From Thiothrix nivea (lineage in GTDB: Bacteria > Pseudomonadota > Gammaproteobacteria > Thiotrichales > Thiotrichaceae): a DNA stretch of 40,322 bases. The notes beneath the pieces are model-generated. The model had not been told where the DNA came from and did not search any database. It was given only the letters and a program-made list of their open reading frames with translations. Below, in pieces: positions 7,740 through 15,788 of the stretch; position 1 is the first letter of the stretch, and each line of letters opens with the position of its first letter. The stretch spans positions 1 through 40,322 of the forward strand of contig PDRT01000019.1 of NCBI GenBank assembly GCA_002746895.1. The letters are read 5' to 3'. The translations under genes were made by a program, and so were the position numbers.

Positions 7740-8225
7740 ATGAAAGACATGCAGGAAGCAGAGGTGCTTGCACCCTGCGAAAAAATGCATCTGAGCTATC
7801 ATGATAAAACAGTCAGGGGAATATTATTTAACAAACAGGAAGTCCCCTTCCCCGACGGGAAGCTGATTGTTTCCCGTACGGATTTAGCGGGAGTAATTAC
7901 ACACTGTAATCAGTCATTTGTGGATATGTCGGGTTACCGCCGCGAAGAATTGATCGGTGAGCCACATCATATCCTGCGTCATCCGGATATGCCTGCGGCT
8001 GCCTTCGGCGATCTCTGGCAAACCATTGAGAGCGGTAAGAAATGGCATGGTTATGTCAAAAACCTGCGTAAGGATGGCTGTTACTACTGGGTATATGCCA
8101 CGGTGATACCCAATATCCGCAATCAGCAAATTGTCGGGTACACTTCGGTACGGCGCAAACCTTCGCGCACCCGGGTGGAAGAATGCATCGCTTTGTATGC
8201 TGAAATGAAACAGGCGGAGGAATAA
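7740..8225 (+). CDS. Aer-type PAS domain sensor protein
   Basis: The 161-residue protein contains one PAS domain (residues about 38-140) with the signature of Aer-like redox sensors: GVITHCNQSFVDMSGYRREE, HHILRHPDMPAAAFGDLW, then KKWHGYVKNLRKDGCYYWVY and a final GYTSVRRKPSR. Such PAS domains often bind FAD. There is no HAMP, methyl-accepting, kinase or output domain and no membrane segment, so it must signal by protein contact. A strong GGAGGA site precedes the ATG. It is two bases upstream of the PhnD-like gene, and both probably feed a signal to the GTPase/roadblock switch. Confidence 0.88.
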   Translation: MKDMQEAEVLAPCEKMHLSYHDKTVRGILFNKQEVPFPDGKLIVSRTDLAGVITHCNQSFVDMSGYRREELIGEPHHILRHPDMPAAAFGDLWQTIESGKKWHGYVKNLRKDGCYYWVYATVIPNIRNQQIVGYTSVRRKPSRTRVEECIALYAEMKQAEE

Positions 8226-8227
8226 CC

Positions 8228-8971
8228 ATGCGCTATAACATGACAGTCAGCCCCGATTTTCCGCCGGACCACATTGCAGGCTGGTATATATTTAATACCT
8301 GGCTACAGCGGCAACTGGGTGAAGCGATACATCTGGAGTTGTACAACGATTTTCAGGAACAGCGTACTGCGATCAAGAATGATGAGATTGATCTGATTTA
8401 CGCCAATCCGTTTGATGCCGCGATGTTGGTGCGGGAAAAAGGATTTACGGCATTGGCTGCTCCGGCTGGCCGGGCGGATGAAGCAGTGGTTGCGGTAGCA
8501 GCAGACTCTGCGGTACAGGTGATTGAAGATTTACCGACACAGTGTACAGTGGTGTCAACGGATGATCCGGATATTAACCTGATCGGAATGATCCTGGTGG
8601 AGCCGGCGGATATCAGCCGTGACACTGTACAGGTACAGCAGGTGGATACCTATATTCTGGTGGCAAAACAACTGATGCAGCAGGCGGATGTAGGATTTTT
8701 TCTGGCTGAAGCGTTTGATAATCTTTCTACATTGGTGCGCTCACAACTGAGAGAGCTGATTCGCAGCCAGATTTATGATATCCGCCATGTGTTGTTGGCA
8801 GGGCCGCGCTTGCAGGAGCATCACGCAGCGATTCAGACAGTTCTGGATCAGATGGGTAATGAGGATAAAGGGCGTGATGTACTGGCCAATATCAGGTTTG
8901 ACAGCTGGGAAATTCTGCAGCAGGAAGACACTGAGTTTATGATTGATTTAATGGATACACTGGTTAGTTAA
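8228..8971 (+). CDS. Cytoplasmic PhnD-like substrate-binding-fold protein
   Basis: The 247-residue protein resembles phosphate/phosphonate ABC-transporter binding proteins (PhnD family). It shows LGEAIHLELYNDFQEQRTAI, the EIDLIYANPFDAAMLVREKG segment and a later QVDTYILVAKQLMQQADVGF. Unlike true periplasmic binding proteins it has no signal peptide or lipobox, beginning MRYNMTVSPDFPPDHIAGWY. No ABC permease or ATPase gene is adjacent. It probably serves as a cytoplasmic ligand sensor in the GTPase cluster. An AGGA site 7 nt upstream supports the start. The stop overlaps the next ATG by one base (TAATG). Confidence 0.8.
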   Translation: MRYNMTVSPDFPPDHIAGWYIFNTWLQRQLGEAIHLELYNDFQEQRTAIKNDEIDLIYANPFDAAMLVREKGFTALAAPAGRADEAVVAVAADSAVQVIEDLPTQCTVVSTDDPDINLIGMILVEPADISRDTVQVQQVDTYILVAKQLMQQADVGFFLAEAFDNLSTLVRSQLRELIRSQIYDIRHVLLAGPRLQEHHAAIQTVLDQMGNEDKGRDVLANIRFDSWEILQQEDTEFMIDLMDTLVS

Positions 8972-10413
8972 TGAATATTTCCTTCCGTCTTCGTCCGCTG
9001 GTTCTGGCCTTTCTGTTGAGTGTTGTTACCGGTACTGCCGTTGCGCAGGCCGGTACGACGATCACGGTAAAGGAAAATGATACCTTAAGTGCCATTGTCC
9101 AAAGTGCTTATCCGCAGTTTCGTAACCGCAATGCGATTATGCAGCTGATTCTGCAACGTAATCCGCAGGCATTCAGGAGTGGTGACATTAACTTCCTGAT
9201 TATCGGCAGGGAGTTGCAGTTGCCGGATACCGGGGAATTGACTGAACTGGGACTGTCTCCGGTACAGGCACCCTCTCAACTCAGTCAAACTGCCAAGGTT
9301 GAGCCTGATCCCGAACTGGCACAGCGCTTACAGCGTATTGTCATGGAAAAGGATCAGTTACAAAAACAGTTGCAGCAGTTGGAGAGTGAGAATCAATTAT
9401 TACGTGACAATATTACCCGGCTGGAAAAGCTCAAGGAACAGCAGGATGAGCAAATCCAGCAGTTGGAGCAGCGATTGCAAGCCCTGCAAGCCACTCTTGA
9501 GCAACAGCAGGCTCAGCAGCCATCTGTGGATAATACTCAGGTTGCAGATAACGAGGCATCAGCTGCACTGACAGAAACCCGGGAACAACTGACACAGTTG
9601 CAAAGTCGTTTTGAGACCTCGGAGCAACAGCGACGAGAACTGCAAAATCGTTTCGAGACTTCAGAGCAACAACGGCAGGAACTGCAAACTCAGTTGACCG
9701 GACTGCAACAGCAACAGACCCAAGGGGTAGTGGATGCTGAAACGGGTGAAGATGCCGGTACGGCAGCTGATTTACAGGCAGCACAGAATCAGCTGATGAT
9801 AAGCGAAGCCGATCTGAAAATATTGCGGGCGGATAATGAACAGTTAGTTGCTGATTTACAGGCGGCGAAAGATCAGCTGATTCTCGGTGAGTCTGATCTG
9901 GAAACCTTACGAACCGAGCTGGATGTGCTGGATAAGCAAAACGTGGTTTTGCAGACTGAGATTGATCAGATCAAAGCTGCTGCTGCCAAAGATGTGACGT
10001 TGGCACCCGCCGGGGCATCGGAGCAGTCATGGACTTCACTGGGACTCTGGTTGCTGATGTTGCTGTTACTGCCGGTAGCCTGGCTTTTGGGGCAGCGTAG
10101 TCGTCCGGCACCGGCTGTTGCTTCATCATCTGCACTGGTAAGTAGCACAGATACTGCGGCAAAGCCGACGGTGGTCAGTGATCCGGTGGCACCTGATCCT
10201 CAGGTTGCTGATGACTTGTCGGGAACAGGGTTTGGCAGTGGAGCAGCTGTAATACCCGATGATCCGGATGTGGCAATCAAGCTGGATATGGCCCGTGCCT
10301 ATCTGGATTTACGTGATGCTGAAGCGGCTAATGATGTGCTGCAGGAAGTGATACGTGAAGGAGGCTCCGCCCAACAACAGGAAGCCCGGGAGATACTGTC
10401 TTTCATTAGCTAA
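8971..10413 (+). CDS. Compact FimV-like protein (LysM, coiled coil, TM, TPR-like tail)
   Basis: The 480-residue protein has a signal peptide (MNISFRLRPLVLAFLLSVVT, cut near residue 27) and a FimV-type LysM region (about 28-85, TTITVKENDTLSAIVQSAYP). A long Gln/Glu-rich coiled coil follows at about 110-336. A membrane helix lies at about 353-375 (LGLWLLMLLLLPVAWLLG). The tail (429-480) matches the C-terminal domain of FimV proteins: DDPDVAIKLDMARAYLDLRD and ANDVLQEVIREGGSAQQQEA. FimV proteins span the inner membrane, bind peptidoglycan through LysM and organise polar and type IV pilus functions. This one is about half the usual size and is tied to a GTPase cluster. It overlaps the upstream gene by one base. 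Confidence 0.85.
   Translation: MNISFRLRPLVLAFLLSVVTGTAVAQAGTTITVKENDTLSAIVQSAYPQFRNRNAIMQLILQRNPQAFRSGDINFLIIGRELQLPDTGELTELGLSPVQAPSQLSQTAKVEPDPELAQRLQRIVMEKDQLQKQLQQLESENQLLRDNITRLEKLKEQQDEQIQQLEQRLQALQATLEQQQAQQPSVDNTQVADNEASAALTETREQLTQLQSRFETSEQQRRELQNRFETSEQQRQELQTQLTGLQQQQTQGVVDAETGEDAGTAADLQAAQNQLMISEADLKILRADNEQLVADLQAAKDQLILGESDLETLRTELDVLDKQNVVLQTEIDQIKAAAAKDVTLAPAGASEQSWTSLGLWLLMLLLLPVAWLLGQRSRPAPAVASSSALVSSTDTAAKPTVVSDPVAPDPQVADDLSGTGFGSGAAVIPDDPDVAIKLDMARAYLDLRDAEAANDVLQEVIREGGSAQQQEAREILSFIS
9607..9690 (+). repeat. 42-nt tandem repeat in the FimV-like coiled coil
   Basis: Two adjacent copies encode the 14-residue unit RFETSEQQR(R/Q)ELQ(N/T) from residue 213. A second duplicated unit, ADLQAA(Q/K)xQL..E.DL..LR, lies further downstream near 9767-9920. 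Both point to growth of the coiled coil by tandem duplication. Confidence 0.7.
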
Positions 10414-10442
10414 CATGATGCTTTCACTGGTCATATTTTATG

Positions 10443-10472
10443 AGCAGGTCAGTATGGTGTCACTGACCTGCT
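10443..10472 (+). terminator. Strong hairpin after the FimV-like gene
   Basis: AGCAGGTCAGT (10443-10453) and ACTGACCTGCT (10462-10472) form a perfect 11-bp stem with an 8-nt loop, 30 nt after the stop codon. No U-run follows directly; a T-rich stretch begins about 10 nt later. It probably ends or attenuates transcription of the first eight genes or protects the 3' end. Confidence 0.55.
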
Positions 10473-10588
10473 ACTGGCTGCCTTGTTTTGTTGTAGTCCA
10501 TTCAATCTGTTAATCGGGCATCACTTCCCATATATCCCTGTTCCGATAGCAATAAACAGGTCATTTACCTAGCCTAGTCTACAGATAT

Positions 10589-10609
10589 AACTAATCTACT
10601 TAATTAGTT
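10589..10609. repeat. AT-rich inverted repeat before the OmpA-like gene
   Basis: AACTAAT (10589-10595) and ATTAGTT (10603-10609) form a 7-bp inverted repeat with a 7-nt spacer, about 85 nt upstream of the OmpA-like start. It is operator-like, but no regulator is identified. Confidence 0.35.
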
Positions 10610-10693
10610 CGATTAATGTTATTAATTTGCCCATCTTGCCCGGATGATGTTTTATACATGGAAAAACACTTTTTCTATGTACGGGAGTGATTT

Positions 10694-11443
10694 ATGGCTG
10701 TAACAGGGAAGAATTCACAGTATCCGCCTTTCCGGTTGATTTTACTGGCTTTAATACTGGCGGGGTTGCTGGCCGCACTGACTATTAAATTGAAGAAAGA
10801 TGACATAGCACTGAACCTGACACAGGAAGTGAATAAAGCGTTGGTGTTTGCAGGCTTGCCGCTGGTGGATGTCAGTTTCGAAGGACGGGATGGTATTATC
10901 AGTGGTGTGCTGGGCAGTGAAAGTTTACCACAACAGATCGTGGTGGCAGCCAGTCGAGTCAATGGGGTAAGAATTATTGATAATCGACTACAGGTTAATC
11001 CGGTGGTTGAGTCACCTCCGGTGAATACAGATGATATCGCCATTGCTGAAGCTGAATTTGAAGACGGTCTCTATGTACCTCCTAAATACCATCCGCTGGA
11101 AAAATATAATCTGAGCAAGGTGGCATTTGCTTATGGACACTTAAGTTTGACCGCAGAAAGTTATCCAGTGCTGGATAAACTGGCAATGATTCTCAAACGC
11201 AATCCGCAAATTACTCTTGAGCTGTCAGTACACACCGATAATCAGGGCACTGCACTGGGTCAGATTGCCGCCAGTCAGTCCCGGGCGGATAATGTGAAAT
11301 ATTATCTGGTGGAACAGGGAGTCGCTGCTGAACAACTGGTCGCAAAGGGGTATGGTGCCAGCCGCCCGATTGCTTCTAATGAGACGGCAGAAGGTCAGAG
11401 ACAAAACCGCCGGGTGGAGATCAGGGTGCTAAAGGATAGCTGA
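10694..11443 (+). CDS. Inner-membrane-anchored OmpA-family peptidoglycan-binding protein
   Basis: The 249-residue protein has an uncleaved N-terminal membrane helix (FRLILLALILAGLLAALTI). A small BON-like domain follows at about 36-105 (LNLTQEVNKALVFAGL, AASRVNGVRIIDNRLQV). The C-terminal OmpA domain (about 140-249) has TLELSVHTDNQGTALGQ, the SRADNVKYYLVEQGV helix and the closing GYGASRPIASNETAEGQRQN. OmpA domains hold diaminopimelate-containing peptidoglycan through conserved Asp and Arg residues, and both occur here. A GGGAG site precedes the ATG. The gene after it starts 2 nt past its stop. With the FimV-like LysM protein it would give the cluster two cell-wall contacts. Confidence 0.88.
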   Translation: MAVTGKNSQYPPFRLILLALILAGLLAALTIKLKKDDIALNLTQEVNKALVFAGLPLVDVSFEGRDGIISGVLGSESLPQQIVVAASRVNGVRIIDNRLQVNPVVESPPVNTDDIAIAEAEFEDGLYVPPKYHPLEKYNLSKVAFAYGHLSLTAESYPVLDKLAMILKRNPQITLELSVHTDNQGTALGQIAASQSRADNVKYYLVEQGVAAEQLVAKGYGASRPIASNETAEGQRQNRRVEIRVLKDS

Positions 11444-11445
11444 CT

Positions 11446-12180
11446 ATGCCTGATGCCCGCTGGTCACTGCAATTCGTGATTATTGCATTGTGCCTGTTTG
11501 TACTCGGTGTGGTACTCGGCTGGCTGGTTGCACAGCGTAAAGGCCGGAAAATTGAACAGCGTTTACTGGATGAGTTGACAGGGCTAAGGGTAAATTATAG
11601 CTATATCCGTGAAGATGCACATGAGTTGCGGGTGCAGTTAAAACAGGCTGAGGCAAAGAATAACCGTCTGGCAAAGTTACTGGATTCTACCTCAGGGTAT
11701 GACCGTTTTCTGAAGGTGCGTACGGAATTGGAAACGGCTAGAAAAGGCATACAGGCTTTAAAGAGCATGCTCGGTAGGCTGGAGAATGAAAAATTTGTAC
11801 TGAAAGAGACTGTCCGCCGCTACCACCGGCAACAAATTACCCGTTCTCCTTTACATCTGCTGGGGCCGGACTCCGGACAGTTACCCGCTTTAAATGATGG
11901 CCATGATAACTTGCAGCATATTACCGGAATCAGTGCGCAGCTTGAACATAAGCTACACAGCATGGGCATTATGAGTTTTCGTCAGTTGGCAGAATGTACT
12001 CCCGCACAGTTGCAGTCTATTCAGAATCTGGTGGGCGATGAACAGCCACTTCCACTGCATGATTGGGTAAAAGCTGCACGGCAGTTATTTTTGGAGAAAT
12101 ATTGCAACTCTGAAAATGATGCCAATGTTTTTGCCGAGCAACCGTTATTGCAATCTGTTGTTTCCGGAAAGCTTCATTGA
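11446..12180 (+). CDS. Membrane coiled-coil protein with helix-hairpin-helix domain
   Basis: The 244-residue protein has an N-terminal membrane helix (FVIIALCLFVLGVVLGWLVA), a cytoplasmic coiled coil (about 35-130) and a helix-hairpin-helix-like segment near 160-205 (NLQHITGISAQLEHKLHSMG, then RQLAECTPAQLQSIQNL). Comparable helix-hairpin-helix segments occur in many DNA-binding proteins and in a family of membrane coiled-coil proteins of unknown function. It is encoded two bases after the OmpA-like gene, so it is probably a structural partner. Whether it binds DNA or only makes protein contacts is open. Its end overlaps the convergent hypothetical gene by 7 nt. Confidence 0.75.
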   Translation: MPDARWSLQFVIIALCLFVLGVVLGWLVAQRKGRKIEQRLLDELTGLRVNYSYIREDAHELRVQLKQAEAKNNRLAKLLDSTSGYDRFLKVRTELETARKGIQALKSMLGRLENEKFVLKETVRRYHRQQITRSPLHLLGPDSGQLPALNDGHDNLQHITGISAQLEHKLHSMGIMSFRQLAECTPAQLQSIQNLVGDEQPLPLHDWVKAARQLFLEKYCNSENDANVFAEQPLLQSVVSGKLH

Positions 12181-12653
12181 TTACTTTCGACCAGTAAATA
12201 GCCGTTTTTATTGTCAGCGTTGTAAATCAGCTTGATCCGGTTAGCACCATCACTGCCACTGAAGTAGCTTTTGCGTTGTAAACTTCCTGGTTGCCACCAG
12301 TCGACCGGCGGTCTTTTTGTCAAAAATTGGTTGTTCAACACGGCATCATCCAGCTCCATCTGTTGTAGTTTTAAGCGTCTGATAAATCGTTCAACCGGGG
12401 TTCGTTCAACAGAAAACTGATACCAGCGCCGGTTTTGCTGTGCAGACTGATAGCGGATGGCATGAACCTGGCTGAGTTCAGTAGAAGGGACACCAAACCA
12501 GTTGGCCAGTGCTTCTCTGGCTTCATGCGGGTTGGCTTGCTGGAAATGAGCTTGGCCGGAAGGAAAAAAGTATTCGGCAATATAGGGAGTCAGTTGGACA
12601 CCCAGACCAATGGTAATGACCACTGCCATCAATAACGGGAAAAAATATTTCAT
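12174..12653 (-). CDS. Hypothetical membrane-anchored protein
   Basis: I do not recognise the family. The 159-residue product begins MKYFFPLLMAVVITIGLGVQ, a signal anchor or signal peptide. Behind it lies a probably periplasmic domain with ALANWFGVPSTEL, RRWYQFSVERTPVERFIRRL and KRPPVDWWQPGSL, ending in alternating strands (NRIKLIYNADNKNGYLLVES). The open frame could start 17 codons earlier inside tatD, but that extension is Cys- and Lys-rich and would hide the signal sequence. It follows the TatD-family gene by 10 nt on the same strand and is probably co-transcribed with it. Confidence 0.65.
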   Translation of the reverse strand: MKYFFPLLMAVVITIGLGVQLTPYIAEYFFPSGQAHFQQANPHEAREALANWFGVPSTELSQVHAIRYQSAQQNRRWYQFSVERTPVERFIRRLKLQQMELDDAVLNNQFLTKRPPVDWWQPGSLQRKSYFSGSDGANRIKLIYNADNKNGYLLVESNQ

Positions 12654-12663
12654 TATCTTTTTG

Positions 12664-13440
12664 TCATCTGGTTTCAGACATGATTCCAAACAATTGTTGT
12701 GCATTCCGGGTGGTGATGGCTGCGATCTGCTCCGGGCTGGTTTGACGGATTTTTGCCAGTGCTGCCGCTATCACCGGCAGGCGGGCCGGTTCGTTACGTT
12801 TGCCTGACCAGTTGCTGTCCGGTTGATCCGGTGCATCTGTTTCCAGCAGTAGACATTCCGTCGGAACAATACTCATCACTTTCCGCAGACGTTTGGCACG
12901 TTCGTAAGTGATTGTACCACCGACCCCCAGATAAAAACCCTGTTCTATTAATCGCTCTGCCTGTTGCCGACTGCCGGAAAAACTGTGAATAACACCTCGT
13001 ACCGAACCTGTTTGCCTGATGTATTTCATAATTTCATCCAGCGCCTTGCGGGCATGAATAATCAGTGGTAAATCAAAATCTTTTGCCAGCCACAGCTGTT
13101 GTTTAAACAGTTCGGTTTGAGCCGTTTTATCCGCTCCGGGGATATAAAAATCCAGACCACATTCACCCACGGCAACAGGGCGCTTATCTTCCAGCCATTG
13201 ACGTAATTGTGCAATATCTCCGGTGCGATGTGTAGCCATAAACATCGGGTGCAGGCCATAGCTGGCATGGAAATGGGGTGAACTATCCGCCAGTTTTTTC
13301 AGCCTTGGCCAGGTAATGGCGGTTACCGCCGGAAAAATCAAATCACTGACACCAGCCTGTTGCATGGATTGAACCAGATCCGGGCGGTCTGCGTCAAAAA
13401 CCGGAAAATCAAAATGGCAGTGTGTATCAATGAAATGCAT
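12664..13440 (-). CDS. TatD-family metal-dependent hydrolase (YjjV-like)
   Basis: The 258-residue protein is a TIM-barrel metallohydrolase. All family metal-site motifs are visible: FIDTHCHFDFP at the start, ASYGLHPMF, VGECGLDFY, LIIHARKALDE, HSFSGS and LLLETDAPDQP. Family members act as DNA exonucleases or D-aminoacyl-tRNA deacylases, and the true substrate here cannot be read from sequence. Length and start agree with YjjV/TatD proteins. It is divergent from cpdA with about 110 nt between them. Confidence 0.92.
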   Translation of the reverse strand: MHFIDTHCHFDFPVFDADRPDLVQSMQQAGVSDLIFPAVTAITWPRLKKLADSSPHFHASYGLHPMFMATHRTGDIAQLRQWLEDKRPVAVGECGLDFYIPGADKTAQTELFKQQLWLAKDFDLPLIIHARKALDEIMKYIRQTGSVRGVIHSFSGSRQQAERLIEQGFYLGVGGTITYERAKRLRKVMSIVPTECLLLETDAPDQPDSNWSGKRNEPARLPVIAAALAKIRQTSPEQIAAITTRNAQQLFGIMSETR

Positions 13441-13550
13441 GTGAAGCTCGTGTTGTTAGGGGTATACTTACCGTAGCATCGTCAGCAGCTAAATGTCCTG
13501 TCAAATATAAATCTGGATAAATGTTAAAATAGTCAACAGGCCGGAAACAA

Positions 13551-14381
13551 ATGATATCAATCACAGGGGTGTGGAGGAGGATAAAGCAGCGATCAGCGGC
13601 TGTCAGGCTGTTACAGATTTCTGATACTCACTGTTATGCAGATGATGGGGTGCGTCTAGCATGGACAAAGTCGGTGGTTTACCCCAATCGTTCATTGCTT
13701 CGCTTATTGACACACCTGGAAAGTCAAAAGAAGCCGTTTGATGCTTTAGTGATCAGTGGTGATCTGGTGCAGGAAGAAACAGCCGCCACTTATCGCCGTT
13801 ATCGTGAAATATTACAGGATTTTCACTGGCCGGTTTATATTCTGCCGGGTAATCACGATGTGCCGGAGCTGATGCATAGTGAACTGGCTACTGCTGAGCA
13901 TATCCACTTTCAGTTTCATGAGCAGTTTTCAGGTTGGCACTGTCTGTTTTTAAACACTCACCGTGACGGTCATGCCGAAGGTTATCTGGAGACTGAACAG
14001 CTGATTGCAGTGGAGGAACAGCTCAATCAGCTGAAGGCCAATGAACATGCGCTACTGTTTATGCATCATCATCCTGTTCCCATCGGCAGCTCGTGGATGA
14101 ATCGCTTAGGGTTGCAGCATGCCGGTATTTTCTGGTCACTGTTAGCACAGTTTCCGCAGGTCAAAGCAGTGAGTTTCGGGCATATCCATAGCGAATTCAG
14201 TCAGGACTACTGCATTAATCAACACAGGGTGATACAGACATTCAGTACACCAGCCACCTGTGTGCAGATAAAGCACACGGATGAAAAACTGCGTTTTGAT
14301 CATACCCGCCCGGCATGGCGTGAGCTGACGCTGCATGCTGATGGTCAGCTGGACACCTGTGTACATTATCTGCCGGATTAG
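13551..14381 (+). CDS. cpdA: 3',5'-cyclic-AMP phosphodiesterase
   Basis: CpdA hydrolyses cAMP to AMP and so damps CRP signalling. The 276-residue protein has the calcineurin-like phosphoesterase motifs in order: LQISDTHCYA, VISGDLVQEE, LPGNHDVPE, LLFMHHHPVPIGSSW and SFGHIHSEF. These residues bind the two-metal centre. The sequence PNRSLLRLLTHL and the substrate-site HHHPVPIGSSWMN agree with the CpdA subfamily. The ATG at 13551 has only a weak GGA-type site. A strong GGAGGAGG sits inside the first codons but has no normal start codon at a good distance, so the ATG is kept. Confidence 0.92.
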   Translation: MISITGVWRRIKQRSAAVRLLQISDTHCYADDGVRLAWTKSVVYPNRSLLRLLTHLESQKKPFDALVISGDLVQEETAATYRRYREILQDFHWPVYILPGNHDVPELMHSELATAEHIHFQFHEQFSGWHCLFLNTHRDGHAEGYLETEQLIAVEEQLNQLKANEHALLFMHHHPVPIGSSWMNRLGLQHAGIFWSLLAQFPQVKAVSFGHIHSEFSQDYCINQHRVIQTFSTPATCVQIKHTDEKLRFDHTRPAWRELTLHADGQLDTCVHYLPD

Positions 14382-14427
14382 GTATTAACACTGATCAACA
14401 TTGGTTGTCTCTGTTATATCTATTGTA

Positions 14428-15777
14428 TCAGGCGGCTATCGCACTGTTTTGCAGACAGGCCAGGTTGTTCCGGATTTCCTGTTGTACATAGTCTTTAAGT
14501 CCGGGATCAGCTTTCAGCCAGCTTTCCGGCCACTGGATTTTATCCGGTGTCAGCCGCAGCGGATCATTATCATCGGCGGTAAAATCCGCATCAAAAGCCT
14601 CACTGTAGAGATCAAATACACCATTATCAAATGGCAATCCGGAAGGTTTACGGCAGATGGCAAAACGCTCTCTGATTCCCCGTGCCGCATTCACCAGTGA
14701 ACGGTGATGGCAGTAGGGATTATTGCCCCGGCGATCAAAAAAGACATGGGCTGTCCAGTTACACGCGCCCCGGCATAATGCGGCATAGTCACAGCTTTTG
14801 CAGAAGCCCCATAGATGCTCGGTACCTTGATCCGTACCGGCTTTCAGATTAAAGGTCAGTTCTTCGCTGCCGGTGACAATATCAATCAGTGATTTTTCAC
14901 GAATATTGCCACCAGTATAAGCGGCGGTCGGCAGGGATGGGCAACCTTTAATGGTTCCATCAGCCTCAATGCCCAGCGTTGATAACCCGGCATTACAGCC
15001 ATTCCAGAACATCCATTCTTTTTCCTGCCCCATGCCGCGCAACAGGCGTTCATAAGGCCCGTAATAGCCGAAATTATTGCCGGGCTGAACATAGAAGCCA
15101 CGCTCATAACCCTTACGCGCCAGATACGCCAGCACCGGATGAAAGATCAGCAGCTCATCGGGCTGTAACAGAAGATCAGAGTTATCCGCCGCATTGCCCA
15201 TTGGCACGGTCATCTGAATCTGCCAGGCTTTTGCTCCGGCATCAACCAGTGCTTCGTACAGTCGCGGAAATTCCGGTGCGGAATGGCGGTTTACCTGCGT
15301 ATTTGCACCGAATGGAATCCCCACTGCATTCAGGTGCTGCATGCTTTTAAAGGCGTATGTCCAGGAGCCAATGGTTCCGCGCAGACGGTCATGGGTATGT
15401 TTCATGCCATCCACCGAGATTGAAACCTGATTGATACCGGCCTGTTTCATTCGTTCTGCAATGGTGCGTGATATGCCATAACCGCCTGTGGTCATTGAAC
15501 AGATCATACCGCAGCGGTTAATTTCCTCAGCAATCTCCAGCCAGTCCTTGCGCAAAAAGGCTTCTCCACCAATCAGGGTGACTTCAGTAATACCAATGTC
15601 CGCCATCTGGTGTACCAGATCCAGTGCTTCTGCGGTACTGAGTTCATTGACTCTGGCATCACCCGCCCGTGACCCGCAGTGATTGCAGGCCAGGTTGCAT
15701 TTCAGGGTAATCTCCCAGACTGCGTAGCAGCTGCGCTGCGCCGGTTTATAAGGTATTTGTTTTGTTGTTGTGCTCAT
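14428..15777 (-). CDS. Radical SAM/SPASM peptide maturase, candidate splicease
   Basis: The 449-residue enzyme has the radical SAM cluster motif CNLACNHC (Cys 27, 31, 34), a GGEAF segment near 70 and a full SPASM domain with cysteines at 261, 279, 326, 329, 335, 339 and 356. This places it with maturases that modify ribosomal peptides. Its N-terminal block WEITLKCNLACNHCGSRAG is of the type I recall in PlpX-like and related peptide maturases. The partner peptide ends 11 nt upstream and carries three Val-Tyr-Gly motifs. Spliceases of this broad type cut out tyramine from X-Tyr-Gly and leave an alpha-keto-beta-amino acid. The family call is firm; the reaction is inferred from the precursor. No obvious N-terminal RRE domain is seen. 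The start at 15777 has a weak ribosome site and probably depends on coupling. Confidence 0.85.
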   Translation of the reverse strand: MSTTTKQIPYKPAQRSCYAVWEITLKCNLACNHCGSRAGDARVNELSTAEALDLVHQMADIGITEVTLIGGEAFLRKDWLEIAEEINRCGMICSMTTGGYGISRTIAERMKQAGINQVSISVDGMKHTHDRLRGTIGSWTYAFKSMQHLNAVGIPFGANTQVNRHSAPEFPRLYEALVDAGAKAWQIQMTVPMGNAADNSDLLLQPDELLIFHPVLAYLARKGYERGFYVQPGNNFGYYGPYERLLRGMGQEKEWMFWNGCNAGLSTLGIEADGTIKGCPSLPTAAYTGGNIREKSLIDIVTGSEELTFNLKAGTDQGTEHLWGFCKSCDYAALCRGACNWTAHVFFDRRGNNPYCHHRSLVNAARGIRERFAICRKPSGLPFDNGVFDLYSEAFDADFTADDNDPLRLTPDKIQWPESWLKADPGLKDYVQQEIRNNLACLQNSAIAA

Positions 15778-15788
15778 AAAATATCTGG

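Noticed and set aside
8228..8971. Reading the PhnD-like gene as part of an ABC phosphonate importer
   Set aside because: No signal peptide, permease or ATPase gene is present, and it is tightly linked to PAS and FimV-like genes.
13570..13590. Strong GGAGGAGG inside the first codons of cpdA, possibly the true ribosome binding site
   Set aside because: No ATG, GTG or TTG in frame lies at a suitable distance downstream; only an ATA directly behind it. The upstream ATG was kept.
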